From Brienomyrus brachyistius (taxonomy: Eukaryota > Chordata > Actinopteri > Osteoglossiformes > Mormyridae), in the NCBI RefSeq assembly GCF_023856365.1, contig NC_064539.1, positions 22,695,019-22,759,018 on the forward strand: a stretch of 64,000 bases of DNA. The letters are read 5' to 3'. Below, piece by piece: positions 1 through 11,362 of the stretch. Position 1 is the first letter of the stretch. Each line of letters opens with the position of its first letter. The notes below the pieces were generated by a model. That model did not search any database. It worked only from the letters and a program-made list of their open reading frames with translations, and was not told the origin of the DNA. The position numbers and the translations under genes were made by a program.

Positions 1-2599
1 TCTCCGTCCAGCAGGGGGCGGTCTTGTTCACGGCCTGGTGCATGTGCTTTGAAGGAGCTGTGGTATCTGATGCTGTGGCTGCCCGGAGTTCCAGGCCACG
101 TCATTTTGTCTCAAGGTCACCTGACTGCTACATCAGATATCTTTTCCTTCCTGTGCTAGCCTTCTGCATTCAGAATCATGCAGTCACCTTCTCCGATCCA
201 AGCAACCCCCTGTTATACATTTACACGTTCCTCTGTACATCCCCCAATCTGGTGAGCCATCTGCTTCTGCATCACAGCTGTACGAGTCTGGCTATTTATG
301 AACCTGAACTGCTCTGTTGAGTTTTAGATGAAATGTTTTCAGAAAAAAAGGTGGGGGCTCCCTATCCTGTGCCTCCACTTTGCACACCAAGGATTCATTG
401 TTTGTTATTGGCGGCTTTGAGAAACAACCTGTCGACTACACAGTGTGTACTGAAGCATGGCCCACATGCTCCTGCGACTCTGGTGCCGTTAACCTTGCTT
501 TCCATACTAATCTTCCCCAGTCCCCATGTTGCCCATCCCGATCCCATTCCTCCAAGGGTCGGGTTATTTACGGATCGTCTGTGGAGCCCCTGTGCAGCTG
601 GGCCGTGCTTGCTGTAATTATCGCTCCCAAGGCCGGTATGTGAGGACCGCTGCCCTTGATCGCTTGGCCTCACCGTCCCAGTGGGTTTACCTGAAGTCGT
701 GTTGCATGTTTAATTAGTAAACAAGCACGCCGCTTGGCCCAGGGCTGTCTGCTACCCCCGCATAAACATGGACAGCCGTTATTGTGATGAGCAGAAGAGT
801 GGTATTTGTGCTTGGAAATATGGAATTAAGAGTATGCTTTAAATTTATTCTTTCTGAAGCTCAGGGTCTTTTCTGCAGCTCATTTTGCCTGCAAATTAAA
901 GGGTGCTTATTTTCTATAACAAAATCTTTCTTGTACCAGAAATGTAATCATAAAAAAGACAGAGAAGCGAGACCAGAATGTATTAAAAATTGTGCACACT
1001 GGGTTCTTGGAGCGAATTAATCATCCCTCTTTTGTCAGAAAAGGAACACATCTGTGTAACTTATTTATTCTGTTTTGAGTCAAAAGATTTTTTTTGTGCT
1101 ATTTAATGTTATTTTCAGTGAACGACCTCACTGGGAAAAGTGACATCATCGCAGCCCATCAGTGGCTGCCTTCGTCTTTAGTAGTGGTAAGGGGGTGGGT
1201 GGGTGATTAGCGCACGGTGGCGACGCTGGACGACCTGATTGTGACAGCACGCTTCACTGACAAACCCCAGCTGACCGCGTTCCCGCAGTTCATAACTCAA
1301 TTACATGCATTTCCGCTTCATCACTAACAAGTCAGCTGTATCTCAGACCCATTGTTTTCCTCCATAACCCCTCGATGTGCTCCGATCTCTGGGGGATGGC
1401 TGCTCCCCATTAGAGATGGTGTCGTTAGTGCCATCTGAATAGGTGTGTAGCACAAATTCGGCAGATTAACATTTGAAAAAGCAACCATTTGCTTTCAAGA
1501 TTGCCAGCCAGAAACTCTGCCCACTTGTGCGAATGATGTGTGGTTTCCGTTCTTATTTAATAACCTATCCACTCCTTTTTTGATAAAATGCACGGTTACA
1601 TCTTTGACCGAATCGATTGTCGTGTCGTTCGCCAGAGACATGATCAGCCCGTTGTTCGGGTTCTCTGTGCATTTTAATAAAAATAATGGTGCGTTTAATC
1701 AGTGCCGTGTCTAAATCAATGAGCTCAGCTGCGCTACAGCGTGTAGTGTTTGGTACACAGGTTAAAACTAAAATAAAGGGTTACGAGGACATGGCAAATG
1801 ACCAACTGTGTGTTTGTGTGTGTCTGTCTGTTGATGGTTGGACGGGGGGGCTGCCATGCCTTCCTGTGGCATAGTATAGAAATTTCAAGTGTTGGGGATG
1901 GCTAAAGAGGGACACTGGTGAGGGAACAAATAATAATAGAAGCATATAATAACCCTTGTTTTATAGCACCCGGCTGGTATCATGTCAACAACGCTCAGTA
2001 CATTTCCCTAGCTGAACTGGCTAAAGCGTGGCCTGCTGATTTATGATGCATTACTGCAGCAAAGGGAGCCTCCTTGGAACTAATTGCAAGCAGTGAGGTT
2101 GACCCACGTGGCTCCCAAGAGCTGCTGGTAGACTGCAGGTCTACTCTGGCATGGGGCCGTCTCGCATTTGACAGCACAGCCGCTCTTGGGGAAGGTGTTT
2201 GCTAAACAGCACGATACAGTAATACGCTGAACAGCGCATGTCTCAGGAAGAAGCTTGTAATCCCTAGTGTCTCTAATCTCTAACGCAGGCTTCTGCATTG
2301 CAGCCGGCTCAGAACTTGTGTTAATGAGACAGTTGCTGCAAACAATCACAGCCCATTTTTAAGCTGAAGAAAAATCGGGGCACTTTCCAATTTCTTGGCA
2401 CCACAGGAAAACGGCACAAACGTTTCTGTGCTTTGCGTTATTTTTGTCTTTTGCATAATGAAAAGGAAGTGACGAGAGCGTCCCTCGGGTTTAGTGATTC
2501 AAAGTTTCATTGTTTCAGGGGAAAATTAGCCGACCACACCCTGAGATTGAGGGTCTTGAATTGTTTTGAAAATTCTGAATGTAACCCATACATGGACTG
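1..2599. other. Non-coding stretch, nothing recognised
   Basis: Only short open frames (under 100 codons) occur here, in conflicting frames on both strands, and none resembles a known protein. A short GT-rich patch lies near 1805-1835. I see no tRNA, no transposon ends and no convincing exon. It is probably intergenic or intronic sequence. Confidence 0.6.
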
Positions 2600-2822
2600 C
2601 AAATGGACTGCATTCATATAGCGCTTTTCTACTCCTACCAGTACTCAAAGCGCTTTACATTTCATGCCTCACATTCACCCATTAACACACCGGTGACGGA
2701 GGCTGCCGCGATTTGGGGTTCAGTGTCTTGCTCAAGGACGCTTTGATGGGGTCAAGAGGAACCAGGGCTCGAACCTGCAAACCTCCGGTTGCCGAACGAT
2801 AGCACTGCCTCCTGCTCCAGCA
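2600..2822 (-). mobile_element. tRNA-derived SINE relic, minus strand
   Basis: Read on the minus strand, this segment has a tRNA-like head with a B-box (GGTTCGAGCCC near 2764-2774). The body contains the motif CCTTGAGCAAGACACTGAAC. The tail near 2610-2630 reads AAAAGCGCTATATGAATGCA. This head-body-tail order is that of a SINE family common in ray-finned fish. The tail is thought to match a LINE 3' end and to be used for priming. The copy is diverged and I cannot define target duplications. It has no coding capacity. Assignment rests on recognising the motifs, not on alignment. Confidence 0.75.
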
Positions 2823-3906
2823 TCTTCCCCATAATTCTTTGCCTTGTACTGTATTAGCCAAAAACCCAAGTAGCACAGTGCCCTTGTTTCGGTGGAAGGG
2901 ACAAATAGTCAAAGCTGTTCTCCACTCTGCTGTGTGTGGTATGACCTGCAGTCGGATAGGAAGTTGGCAAAGACTTGAATCAAGGCAAAATGTGGACTTC
3001 CTGTAACGGTGGTCTAATTTCAATTTGCCGTATCTCTGATTTCAATCCCTCTTTCTTATCTCACAGTGAGGGCATTCATGTTCCTCTTCCATGATGAGGG
3101 AAGTGAGCTGATGGAGCTTGAAGATAAGATGGAGACCTACCTAGAGTGCTGTTGTCATTGACTGCAATCACAGTGCAGGTGATTGTTATTGGCTAAAACT
3201 CAAACATCTCTACAGCTTATCAAAGGGCTGTATAGTGTTCTTCAAGGGAGTCCTCTTCTGTACCATATTATTCTGTGGCATCACCGTGGGAATTTGAGCC
3301 GTACCTGACTTCAGCATACTGAAGTGCGCAGCGTTTGTGGATCCTCCACTAACATCTCATAAATACCCATTCTTAGTGGACGGGAGTTTATCCTGGGTGC
3401 GTCATTTGTCTTAAGTTTAGATCATGTGCGATTTGCCAGCCACGGCTGGGGTTAATAACTGCAATTGTGGGGAATTACAACCCTGGATAGACTGGTTACC
3501 ATCTTACAGATAACTGCAAACACATGAAATATGGTCGTAGGGGTGAGCCGGTGAACTGTGGGCGAAGTTCATCAGTAGTAGGGGTCAGATTTGCAGCACT
3601 AGTTTTTCCCTTTTTAGAGGGCTTATAATCAGCACCACATTGTTCTCAAATGCCACCTGTATTCCTAACATCAGCAGAGTTGTTTCCAGTTACGTCTTTT
3701 TTCCTGAAACCCTAAACCATCGGTCGGTATTTGCATGCTTTTAACGACGACACCACCTGGTTTGTCTCTGGGCCTGCTATCGCTGCTTGACCTTTAACCC
3801 CGGCTCCCCCTCTTTCTCCTGCGTTTCACTCTGTTTCCCATTTCATGCATGTCAGTGTCCTCACTATTAAATTCTCTCTACGTAAATAATTGCACATGTT
3901 TTTCAT

Positions 3907-3920
3907 CCCCCCCCCCCCCC
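3907..3920. repeat. C14 homopolymer
   Basis: Fourteen consecutive C. It is likely length-polymorphic and prone to sequencing error. Confidence 0.95.
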
Positions 3921-4476
3921 GCAATACATGTTTTGACCTGGCAGATGGATGCATGGCTCCCGTTCATGTAGGAATATCGCGGATGGAGAGGGAAGCCCAT
4001 TAGCTTTCAGTGTGAAGTCTCTGGGTTTAAATTGACTTGACCCCTTCGTGTCAGTGCCATGTCTTTGAAGTTTTGAGGCGTGGCGGACCGGCTGAGGCGG
4101 GCAGCTCCTCTCTGAGCGTGAACTCCTTCACTTAAAACACCACTAAGCCTTCACTTACCAGACCCCCCGGGGGAGCGCAAGCAATTAGGCCTAATATGAT
4201 GCCATTAGAATAAATTCATATAGCCTCAGGTTTCTCGTAAATCGTTTTTATATGCGTTTACCTTATTTGTTGTATGCATTCACATTGTTCATATGCAAAT
4301 GTATGCAGATTGTGAGCGTGACAGATGCTTCGAAGACTCCCACGAGGTTCCGGGCCCATGTCTCATTGATTTTGGCTTTCATGGTTCCCATCGACAACAG
4401 GAACGGACTGCTGACATCATATCAAACGCTGCTGTAATTTGTCCTCTGATATGTGATTTTCTGGAAATATTTAAAC

Positions 4477-4493
4477 TTTTTTTTTTTTTTTTT
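4477..4493. repeat. T17 homopolymer
   Basis: Seventeen consecutive T after TTAAAC. No retroposed body is recognisable next to it, so I do not call it a poly(A) tail on the minus strand. Confidence 0.95.
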
Positions 4494-5241
4494 GCATGTT
4501 ACTAATCCTTGTGCATCCACATTAGGATGTCTAGTGGAAGGAAACCATACTGGATTGTAGCCAGTGGTAAGGACTCCTTTTGGCAGCTCTCAGCCATGGT
4601 GCTGGCTGTTTAAATTACGATGGAGATATAGTAGAATGAGATAAAGATCACTGGATATTTTTTGCCTGGATACAACTGCTCACTGGGTGACTGGCAGCCC
4701 TGGGTCTCCTTCCCTTTTATCTGGTGTCCTCCTGATCTAAAGAGGAATTTTCCCATGTTTGTTTATTCTCTTCTCTCAGTTTGACCTCAGCGGTTCACCC
4801 TGGCATTGGTTTACCTTCCCGTGGCTGTCAGCTCAAACCTTGGCTCTCCCTGTGTCCGTGTGAGTTCTCCCACCTTTCAGGTGCTGGTGCCTCCTCGTGG
4901 TTTTGTGACGCCTGCTATGGTGGCTGCAATGAATAGCGAACTCCTGTGCTATGGTACCTGTAGGCCTCTGGATGGACTGAATATCAGGATGCCCCAGATT
5001 AGTTTCATGTTCTTATATTTACTAGTGTGTATAGGTCAGACACTTCAGCGGTGAAGATCCCATGGTTACTGTGATGAAGGATCGGCTTGTTATATGGCAT
5101 AATGAACCAGTTATTATATTTTATCTTGTCTTTTGATCTTAACTCCAACTAATGAAGAGTTCCTTTCTATGCGATTTGTGACTTTAAATACAAAGACAGT
5201 CTTTGGTACAATTAGACTTTAAAATATAAATTCCTTTCTTC

Positions 5242-5312
5242 CGTTCATCCATCGGTCTATCCATCTTCTCATCTCTTTCCCTTGTCAGGGCTGTGAGGGG
5301 GCCTGGCCCATG
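5242..5312 (+). repeat. Dispersed-repeat fragment (CATCCATC...CTTGTCAGGG type)
   Basis: The order TTCATCCATC, then TATCCATCTTC, then CTTGTCAGGGCTGTGAGGGG, matches the start of a dispersed repeat that is frequent in fish genomes. A longer copy in the same orientation lies at 60772-60900. The fragment is degenerate and truncated, and I cannot name its family. Confidence 0.55.
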
Positions 5313-5708
5313 TAATGTACAGTAGTGTACAGCACAGTAAGGGTACAGTGTAGCATATGTACGCTCTATCATCACGTGGCTTATACAGTAATTTTTGTAC
5401 ACCCTTGATAGCTGTCCTTGAAGTAAAGTCTGAGCTGCTCTACTTGTCAGCCTCATATGAGTAGATTAGGAACAGCCGCTCCTGAGCTCAAGCCCATGTT
5501 CTACAGCAATGCATGGCCCTCATCGCCACACCCGGCTTACTGTCGAAGGCTGGATGGGGATGGTGGGACCCATTGGAAGGCTGGAGTATGACTCACCATC
5601 TGGAGGAGCAGTAAGCCACGCACCACTCCAAGAGCTATGGCACGTCTTGCGTTAACCTGCGCCGTGCTTGTTCTGCACATGGGCTCCGGATGCTGGACAA
5701 AATCTGCT

Positions 5709-5726
5709 GGGGGGGGGGGGGGGGGG
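5709..5726. repeat. G18 homopolymer
   Basis: Eighteen consecutive G. It creates a polyglycine or polyproline open frame on either strand that should not be read as a gene. Confidence 0.95.
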
Positions 5727-7199
5727 TCTGGGAGGAGCAGGAAATGGACTGGCCCATCTTGTCCCTGCTCTGTGGCCAACCTGACCTCAGGGAGCGACGG
5801 TGGCTCATTAACGATGTCAAAGGGCAGCGGTGTTGAAATGTGCCCCCGTTCAGGAAGTGGGGGGCGGCTTTTATGTTCCTCACTTGGTGACGCATTTACA
5901 GGTGTTATCTCCAGGCCTCCTCTGAGATGCTATTTTCATATCATATTAGTCACATTTATTTTCTGTTATTACTCTTATATTCCTTCATATATGCTTTTAT
6001 CCTAAGCTAACCACATAAATGCATTTTTAGCACCTTTATTCATTTTTCGTATTTGCAGTAGTTCAGGGGGAATGCTGTTCTCATGGATATAGCAGAACCT
6101 CTCTTTGTGGGGCATTAGCCTGGCCCTTTAACTTGTGTGCCCCCCGCTGTGCCAGGAGTGTCCGGGCTGTGTGGACTCTGTAACAGCACACCGCCGGTCT
6201 CGAGTGGGCCGGGCTTTGCCATGTCATCACGACATTAACAGTTCCACTGCACCCTCAAGATGGCAGCTGTATGGCATGTAAAGCATGCCTACTTGGAAGA
6301 TTAGTGATCTTTAGCTGTTGGGGTGACAGACGGGCACAGCGTTCTCCTGGGTCCCACCGTGACATTGTGGTTTCCGTAAATCCATGGTTGGCAACTCCCA
6401 GTACTGCCCCAGGAGCCTCGCACGCCTTGTTAAATATGCTGGGGGAGCCAAGCTGTCCGTTCCCACTGCTCACTGGGTGATGACAGTAGACTGTCACAAA
6501 TGTATTCCTACCTAAGCTCTGCCCAACACTCCTCACATCCGCACCGATGGGAACGACGCTGGACCGACCCTGGCCATGTGGTCTGCGGGGCCTCTCATCG
6601 TCTGTTGCTACCTGGTCCGTGGGCTTGTAGTCTTGTTGTTTCAGCTGCCACCCCCATCAGGACTGACCCGCACTAGTGAATGGTCTCCCAGCTACCCCAG
6701 TTAACGGCATTACTTTTTTGTTTGCCTGAGGCTTTAATGCCGTTGGCCGGGTTCTGGCCCAATTTATAGCCGGGCTTTTAAAGGGGACCTCTACCACACT
6801 TCCCCTCTTGGGGCTTGAGGCTGCAACCTTTTCAGCCAGACCTCAGATCTTTAATGACCAGCACGTCTACAGCCCCTACTTTGACCTTACCCATTTCCAG
6901 ATTTGCCAGACACAAATGCACAACTGTTGAATACGAAACAAATGTATGGAGGTGGGGCGATGCCGTCCTCGGCCGGCATTTACAGCTCTGCAGTTAATAA
7001 TCTGCAGTGACGACTTATGTAATCTAACACGGTCCAGCTGTTGTTCCAAGACATAACATTGCATCACACCTCATTGAACTTGAGTCCTTAAACTCATCCG
7101 CCATGGTCCTTAACCAGCTTCTTGCCACCAATACTGAGAATCCACTAAGACCAACTTTCTGGTCTTTCTGGGTTTAAGTCAGAGATGTCCAAGTCCATA

Positions 7200-7372
7200 T
7201 GGGAGAGCCGTTGGCATGGTGGTTAAGGAACTGGGCTATCAGAGTCATGGCAATCCCAAGAAGGAATGGAGGTGTTTAACCTGACTGCCATTAGTGTGAG
7301 GATCCAGCTGTAAGAAGGTGAGAGAAGCAGGCGAGTCACTTTGGGTGAGGGCCTTGGCTAAGCAGCCGGGCC
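7200..7372 (+). mobile_element. tRNA-derived SINE relic, plus strand
   Basis: The head GGCATGGTGGTTAAGGAACT is A-box-like. The segment GTGAGGATCCAGCTGTAAGA follows, and it ends with CGAGTCACTTTGGGTGAGGG and CTTGGCTAA. This matches the layout of a widespread fish SINE whose 3' part carries AGTCACTTTGGATAAAAGCG-type sequence. The B-box is badly eroded, so it is an old copy. No target duplication is clear. Confidence 0.65.
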
Positions 7373-7649
7373 ATGGCGAGACATGCGTGCTGTGCGGAGC
7401 AGGTGGTGGCCGCAGGTGCTCTGGCTCGCATCCCCGAACCCGAGCCTGAACGGATGCATCTCTGGCCTCCTTCAGCACAAGCTGTGGTGGCGAGATGAAA
7501 GCTAGCGGCAAAGATTGGCGGCCACCTGGTGGGGGTCCTGAGTGGGTCACCTAGAGTCACCTGCAAGGACTTGCTTTCCTCCCTTTAGGATGATTTGAGT
7601 TCATAATGTTATTTGAGCTTCATTCCAACTGCATCTAATATACTGTATA
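7373..7649. other. Non-coding spacer before minisatellite
   Basis: Overlapping minus-strand open frames of 76-101 codons (7245-7566) show no recognisable domain and overlap the SINE, so I treat them as chance. Nothing else is visible. Confidence 0.5.
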
Positions 7650-8586
7650 GCTTCTAGCACAGAGCATTCCTAGTGTGACCGGGACCTCTGATAGCATTTC
7701 TACAGTGATTTGGTCCTGTAGCATGAAACATTTCTACAGTGTTCTGGGACTATACCAGGGGACATTTCTACAGTGTTTTGGGACTATAACAGAAAGCATG
7801 TCTGCATGTTATCTGCGACTATAACATGGAACATTTCTACAATGATCTGGGCCTATAGCACAGACCATTTCTACAGTGATCTGGGACTATACCAGGGAGT
7901 CTTTCTGCACTGATCTGGGCCTATAGCATGGACCATTTCTACAGTGATCTGGGACTATACCGGGGAGCCTTTCTACACTGATCTGGGCCTATAGCATGGA
8001 CCATTTCTACAGTGATCTGCACGTATTGCACCAAACATTTCTACAATGACCTGGGACTATAACACAAAGCATGCCTCCAGTGATTTGGGCCTGTAGCATG
8101 GAGCATTTGTACAGTGATATGGGCCTGTATCACAGAATATATCTAGTGATTTGGACTTGTAGGATAAAACATTTCTAGAGTAATCTAAGACTATAGCACG
8201 GAACATTTCTACAGTGATCGGCATTGTAGCACAGAATATGTCTACACTCATCTGTGTGTGTAGCACGGAGAATTTCTACAGTGATCTGGGCCTTCAGCAT
8301 AGAGCATTTCTACAATCACCTGGAACTATAACATAAAGCATGTCTGCAGTGATCTGGGACTATACCAATGTGCATTTCTACAGTGATCTAAGCCTATAAC
8401 CTGAAGCATTCCTGAAATCATCTCGGCCTGTAGCATGGGACATTTTTACAGTGATCAGTGCCTTTAACACAGACCATTTCTACAGTGGTCTGGGCCTATA
8501 GCTCAGAGCATTTCTACTGTGATCTAAGCCTTTAGCATGGAGCATTTCTACAAGGAACTGGGACTATAGCACGGACCATTTCTACA
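7650..8586. repeat. 34-bp minisatellite, diverged left block
   Basis: About 27 tandem copies of a 34-bp unit of the form CATTTCTACAGTGATCTGGG followed by a CTATAGCAYGGA-type remainder. The copies differ from one another at many positions. It is clearly the same array as 9723-10850, because period and unit layout are shared, but its units are older or less homogenised. It ends abruptly at the Tc1 relic inside a CTACAG motif. Confidence 0.9.
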
Positions 8587-9179
8587 GTTTGTCATTGAAT
8601 TTGTGGATTTTTGTTTGTCCACCTGCCTCTTGAGGATTGACCACCAAGTTTTCAATGGGGTCTGGGGAGTTTCCTGGCCATGGACCCCAAATGTTGATGT
8701 TTTGTTCTCTAAGCCACTTAGTTATCACTTTTGCCTTATGGCACAGTGCTCCATCATGCTGGAAAAGGCATTGTTCATCACCAAACTGTTCTTGGATGGT
8801 TGGGAGAAGTTGTTCTCGGAGGATGTTTTGGTACCATTCTTTATTTATGGCTGTGTTCTTTTTGCAAAATTGCAAGTGAGCCCACTCACTTAGCCGAGAA
8901 GTAACCCCACACATGAATGGTCTCAGGATGCTTTACCGTTGGCATGATACAGCACTGATGGTAGTGCTCACCTTTTCTTCTCCAGACAGTTTTTCTGGAT
9001 GCCCCTAACAATCGGAAAGGGGATTTGTCAGAGAAAATGACTTTGACCCAGTCCTCAGCAGTCCAACCCCTGTACCTTTTGCAGAATATCAGTCTGCCCC
9101 TGATGTTTTTCTTAGAGAGAAGTAGCTTTTTTGCTGCCCTTCTTGACATCAGGCCTTCCTCCACAGGTCTTTGACTCAC
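8587..9179 (-). pseudogene. Tc1-type transposase fragment (DDE catalytic domain)
   Basis: An intact Tc1 transposase cuts and pastes the element by binding its terminal repeats and cleaving with a DDE triad. Visible here on the minus strand are WTAEDWVKVIFSDKSPFRL (first Asp), then QHDGALCHK (second Asp) and NSPDPIENLV (the Glu of the third motif). The first part (9179-8886) and the second (8914 leftwards) lie in different frames, so there is a frameshift near 8890-8914. The third motif seems to have lost residues compared with the usual SPDLNPIENLW form. The N-terminal helix-turn-helix region is missing and the C-terminus is cut off at the minisatellite junction. It cannot make an active enzyme. 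Confidence 0.9.
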
Positions 9180-9569
9180 TGGGCATGTAGATGCACTCCG
9201 ACCTGCCTGTTGCCATTCCTGAGCAGGCTCTGCACTGGTGCTGCACCACCCTCCTTTTAAAGCATCCAGTCTACTGTTCTAATGCCATAAGTATGCTCTC
9301 CAGCCTTCTTCTCATCAACACTCTCACCTGTATTAACAAAGGAATCACTGAAATGATTTCAGCAGATCTTTTTGTGGCAGGGCTGAAATGCAGTGGAAAT
9401 GTTTTTTTTGGGATTAAGTTCATTTTCAGGGGGGAAGTAATTGTAATTCATCTGATCACTCTTCATAACATTCTGGAGTTTATGCAAATTGCCATAATAA
9501 AAACTGAGGCAGCAGACTTTGTGAAAATTAATATTTTTGTCATTCTCAATACTTTTGGCCATGGCTGTA
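8587..9569 (-). mobile_element. Truncated Tc1/mariner-type transposon
   Basis: The right end (9545-9569) reads CAATACTTTTGGCCATGGCTGTA, a Tc1-type terminal repeat when viewed on the minus strand. The interior encodes the catalytic part of a Tc1 transposase on the minus strand. The opposite terminal repeat is absent, because the left end stops just after transposase codons and runs directly into the minisatellite. A typical full element is near 1.6 kb and this one is 983 bp. The upstream leader joins the catalytic region near 9245, so the start codon and DNA-binding region appear to be deleted. It is non-autonomous and dead. Confidence 0.9.
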
Positions 9570-9722
9570 CATCAAAGCATTGGGGTAGTTCACAAAATCC
9601 TACAGACTATTTACAAGGTAATAATACTGTTGTTGCATACATGTGAATGAGTGCGCAGACTTGTCTCAAATTAAAAATCACACGTTAGCCAGCTGACCAA
9701 CGTTGACAACGCTGCTCAATGG
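9570..9722. other. Unassigned 153-bp insert between Tc1 end and minisatellite
   Basis: This segment follows directly after the Tc1 terminal repeat and does not fit the 34-bp unit. It is AT-rich and has no coding potential. It may be older sequence carried with the Tc1 relic, or part of another insertion in the array. Confidence 0.5.
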
Positions 9723-10850
9723 TGCATTTTTGCATCTGGACCTGTAGCACAGAGCCTTTATATAGTGATCTAGACCTTTGGTTTGGTGCATTTATGCAGT
9801 GACCTGGGCCTATAGCAGGGAGCATTTATAGAGTGACCTGGGTCTATAGCAGGGAGCATTTATACAGTGACCTGGGCCTATAGCAGGGAGCATTTCTACA
9901 GTGACCTGGACCTATAGCAGGGAGCATTTATAGAGTGACCTGGGCCTATAGCAGGGAGCATTTATAGAGTGACCTGGGCCTATAGCAGGGAGCATTTATA
10001 GAGTGACCTGGGCCAATAGCAGGGAGCATTTATAGAGTGACCTGGGCCTATAGCAGGGAGCATTTATGCAGTGACCTGGGCCTATAGCAGGGAGAATTTA
10101 TGCAGTGACCTGGGCCTATAGCAGGGAGCATTTATAGAGTGACCTGGGCCTATAGCAGGGAGCATTTATAGAGTGACCTGGGCCTATAGCAGGGAGCATT
10201 TATAGAGTGACCTGGGCCTATAGCAGAGAGCATTTATACAGTGATCTGGGCTTATAGCAGGGAGCATTTATGCAGTGACCTGGGTCTATAGCAGGGAGCA
10301 TTTATAGAGTGACCTGGGCCTATAGCAGGGAGCATTTATACAGTGACCTGGGCCTATAGCAGGGAGCATTTACAGAGTGACCTGGGCCTATAGCAGGGAG
10401 CATTTATACAGTGACCTGGGCCTATAGCAGGGAACATTTATACAGTGATCTGGGCCTATAGCAGGGAGCATTTATACAGTGACCTGGGCCTATAGCAGGG
10501 AGCATTTATAGAGTGACCTGGGTCTATAGCAGGGAGCATTTATAGAGTGACCTGGGTCTATAGCAGGGAGCATTTATAGAGTGACCTGGGTCTATAGCAG
10601 GGAGCATGTATAGAGTGACCTGGGCCTATAGCAGGGAACATTTATACAGTGATCTGGGCCTATAGCAGGGAGCATTTATACAGTGACCTGGGCCTATAGC
10701 AGGGAGCATTTATACAGTGACCTGGGCCTATAGCTGGGAGCATTTATGCAGTGACCTAGGCCTATAGCAGGGAGCATTTCTACAGTGATCTGGGCCTCTG
10801 GTCTGGTGTATTTCTACAGTGATCTGGCCTTACTGTCCAGTGCATTTTTG
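9723..10850. repeat. 34-bp minisatellite, homogenised right block
   Basis: About 33 copies of a 34-bp unit, consensus form CATTTATAGAGTGACCTGGG then CCTATAGCAGGGAG. Successive copies start exactly 34 bp apart (for example 9961 and 9995). Differences are confined to a few positions, such as TATAGAG versus TATACAG and GGGCC versus GGGTC. The last two or three units (10780-10850) are diverged edge copies. This near-uniformity suggests recent expansion compared with the left block. Confidence 0.95.
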
Positions 10851-11240
10851 CCGTACCTTGAGTAGGATTTTTTAAAATGACCCTTCTGCATGTCATGGTC
10901 AAATCCAGGGCTATACTTGGAAAGATGTAAACAGGTGAAATTACACATTTAAAGGACGTTGACTATTTTTATTTGCAGCTTATTCTGTCTTTAAGTGCCT
11001 TTAAAGTAAAAAGCACAATCTGTACAGTAGTGAAGCTGAATTTAGAATTTTTAATGACAATAGCAAAATGATATCGTTTTACTTTTTCTGTCATGATACA
11101 AAGCAATGAACAAGGAATCAAAGTGAAAATTAAAAATAGACATAATGCGCAAGAAGTTCATGTTTTAAATGAGATCCAGCTTGTTAGGTAATTTAGAATC
11201 CGATTATTTGCATTGAACTGCTTGTTCTCGTTTCCCGCAG

Positions 11241-11362
11241 AATGTCGATCATATAAACAGCCTACTTTCCGAGCCGTACTGGGATCCAAATGCAAGAACG
11301 TGCCTGAGAAATATGACTGGGAAGGGAAGGATCCAGAAATCAGGCCTTTAAAACAAAGCTAA
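11241..11362 (+). other. Weak candidate terminal exon
   Basis: A pyrimidine-rich stretch ending TTCTCGTTTCCCGCAG at 11240 is a good match to a 3' splice acceptor. Two forward frames are open downstream. One runs 36 codons to a TAA at 11349-11351 and the other 39 codons to a TAA at 11360-11362. The second reads hydrophilic, with YDWEGKDPEIRPLKQS at its end. I recognise neither peptide. I see no clear 5' splice donor and no nearby AATAAA. This may be a chance acceptor-like motif. Confidence 0.15.

Larger units (their letters stand above)
2823..7199. other. Non-coding stretch with homopolymers
   Basis: No supported gene. Short open frames occur on both strands, up to about 120 codons at 5637-6005, where the frame runs through a G18 tract and reads as low-complexity glycine. 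Listed separately are C14 at 3907, T17 at 4477, a dispersed-repeat fragment at 5242 and G18 at 5709. The 16-mer ACTGCTCACTGGGTGA occurs near 4674 and again near 6465, which hints at a further unrecognised dispersed repeat. Confidence 0.55.

Noticed and set aside
4674..6481. 16-mer ACTGCTCACTGGGTGA occurring twice (about 4674 and 6465)
   Set aside because: Flanking sequence does not align beyond the 16-mer, so it is too short to call a repeat family.
9191..9646. 151-codon plus-strand open frame
   Set aside because: It runs antisense through the Tc1 leader and out past its terminal repeat, so it is a shadow frame.
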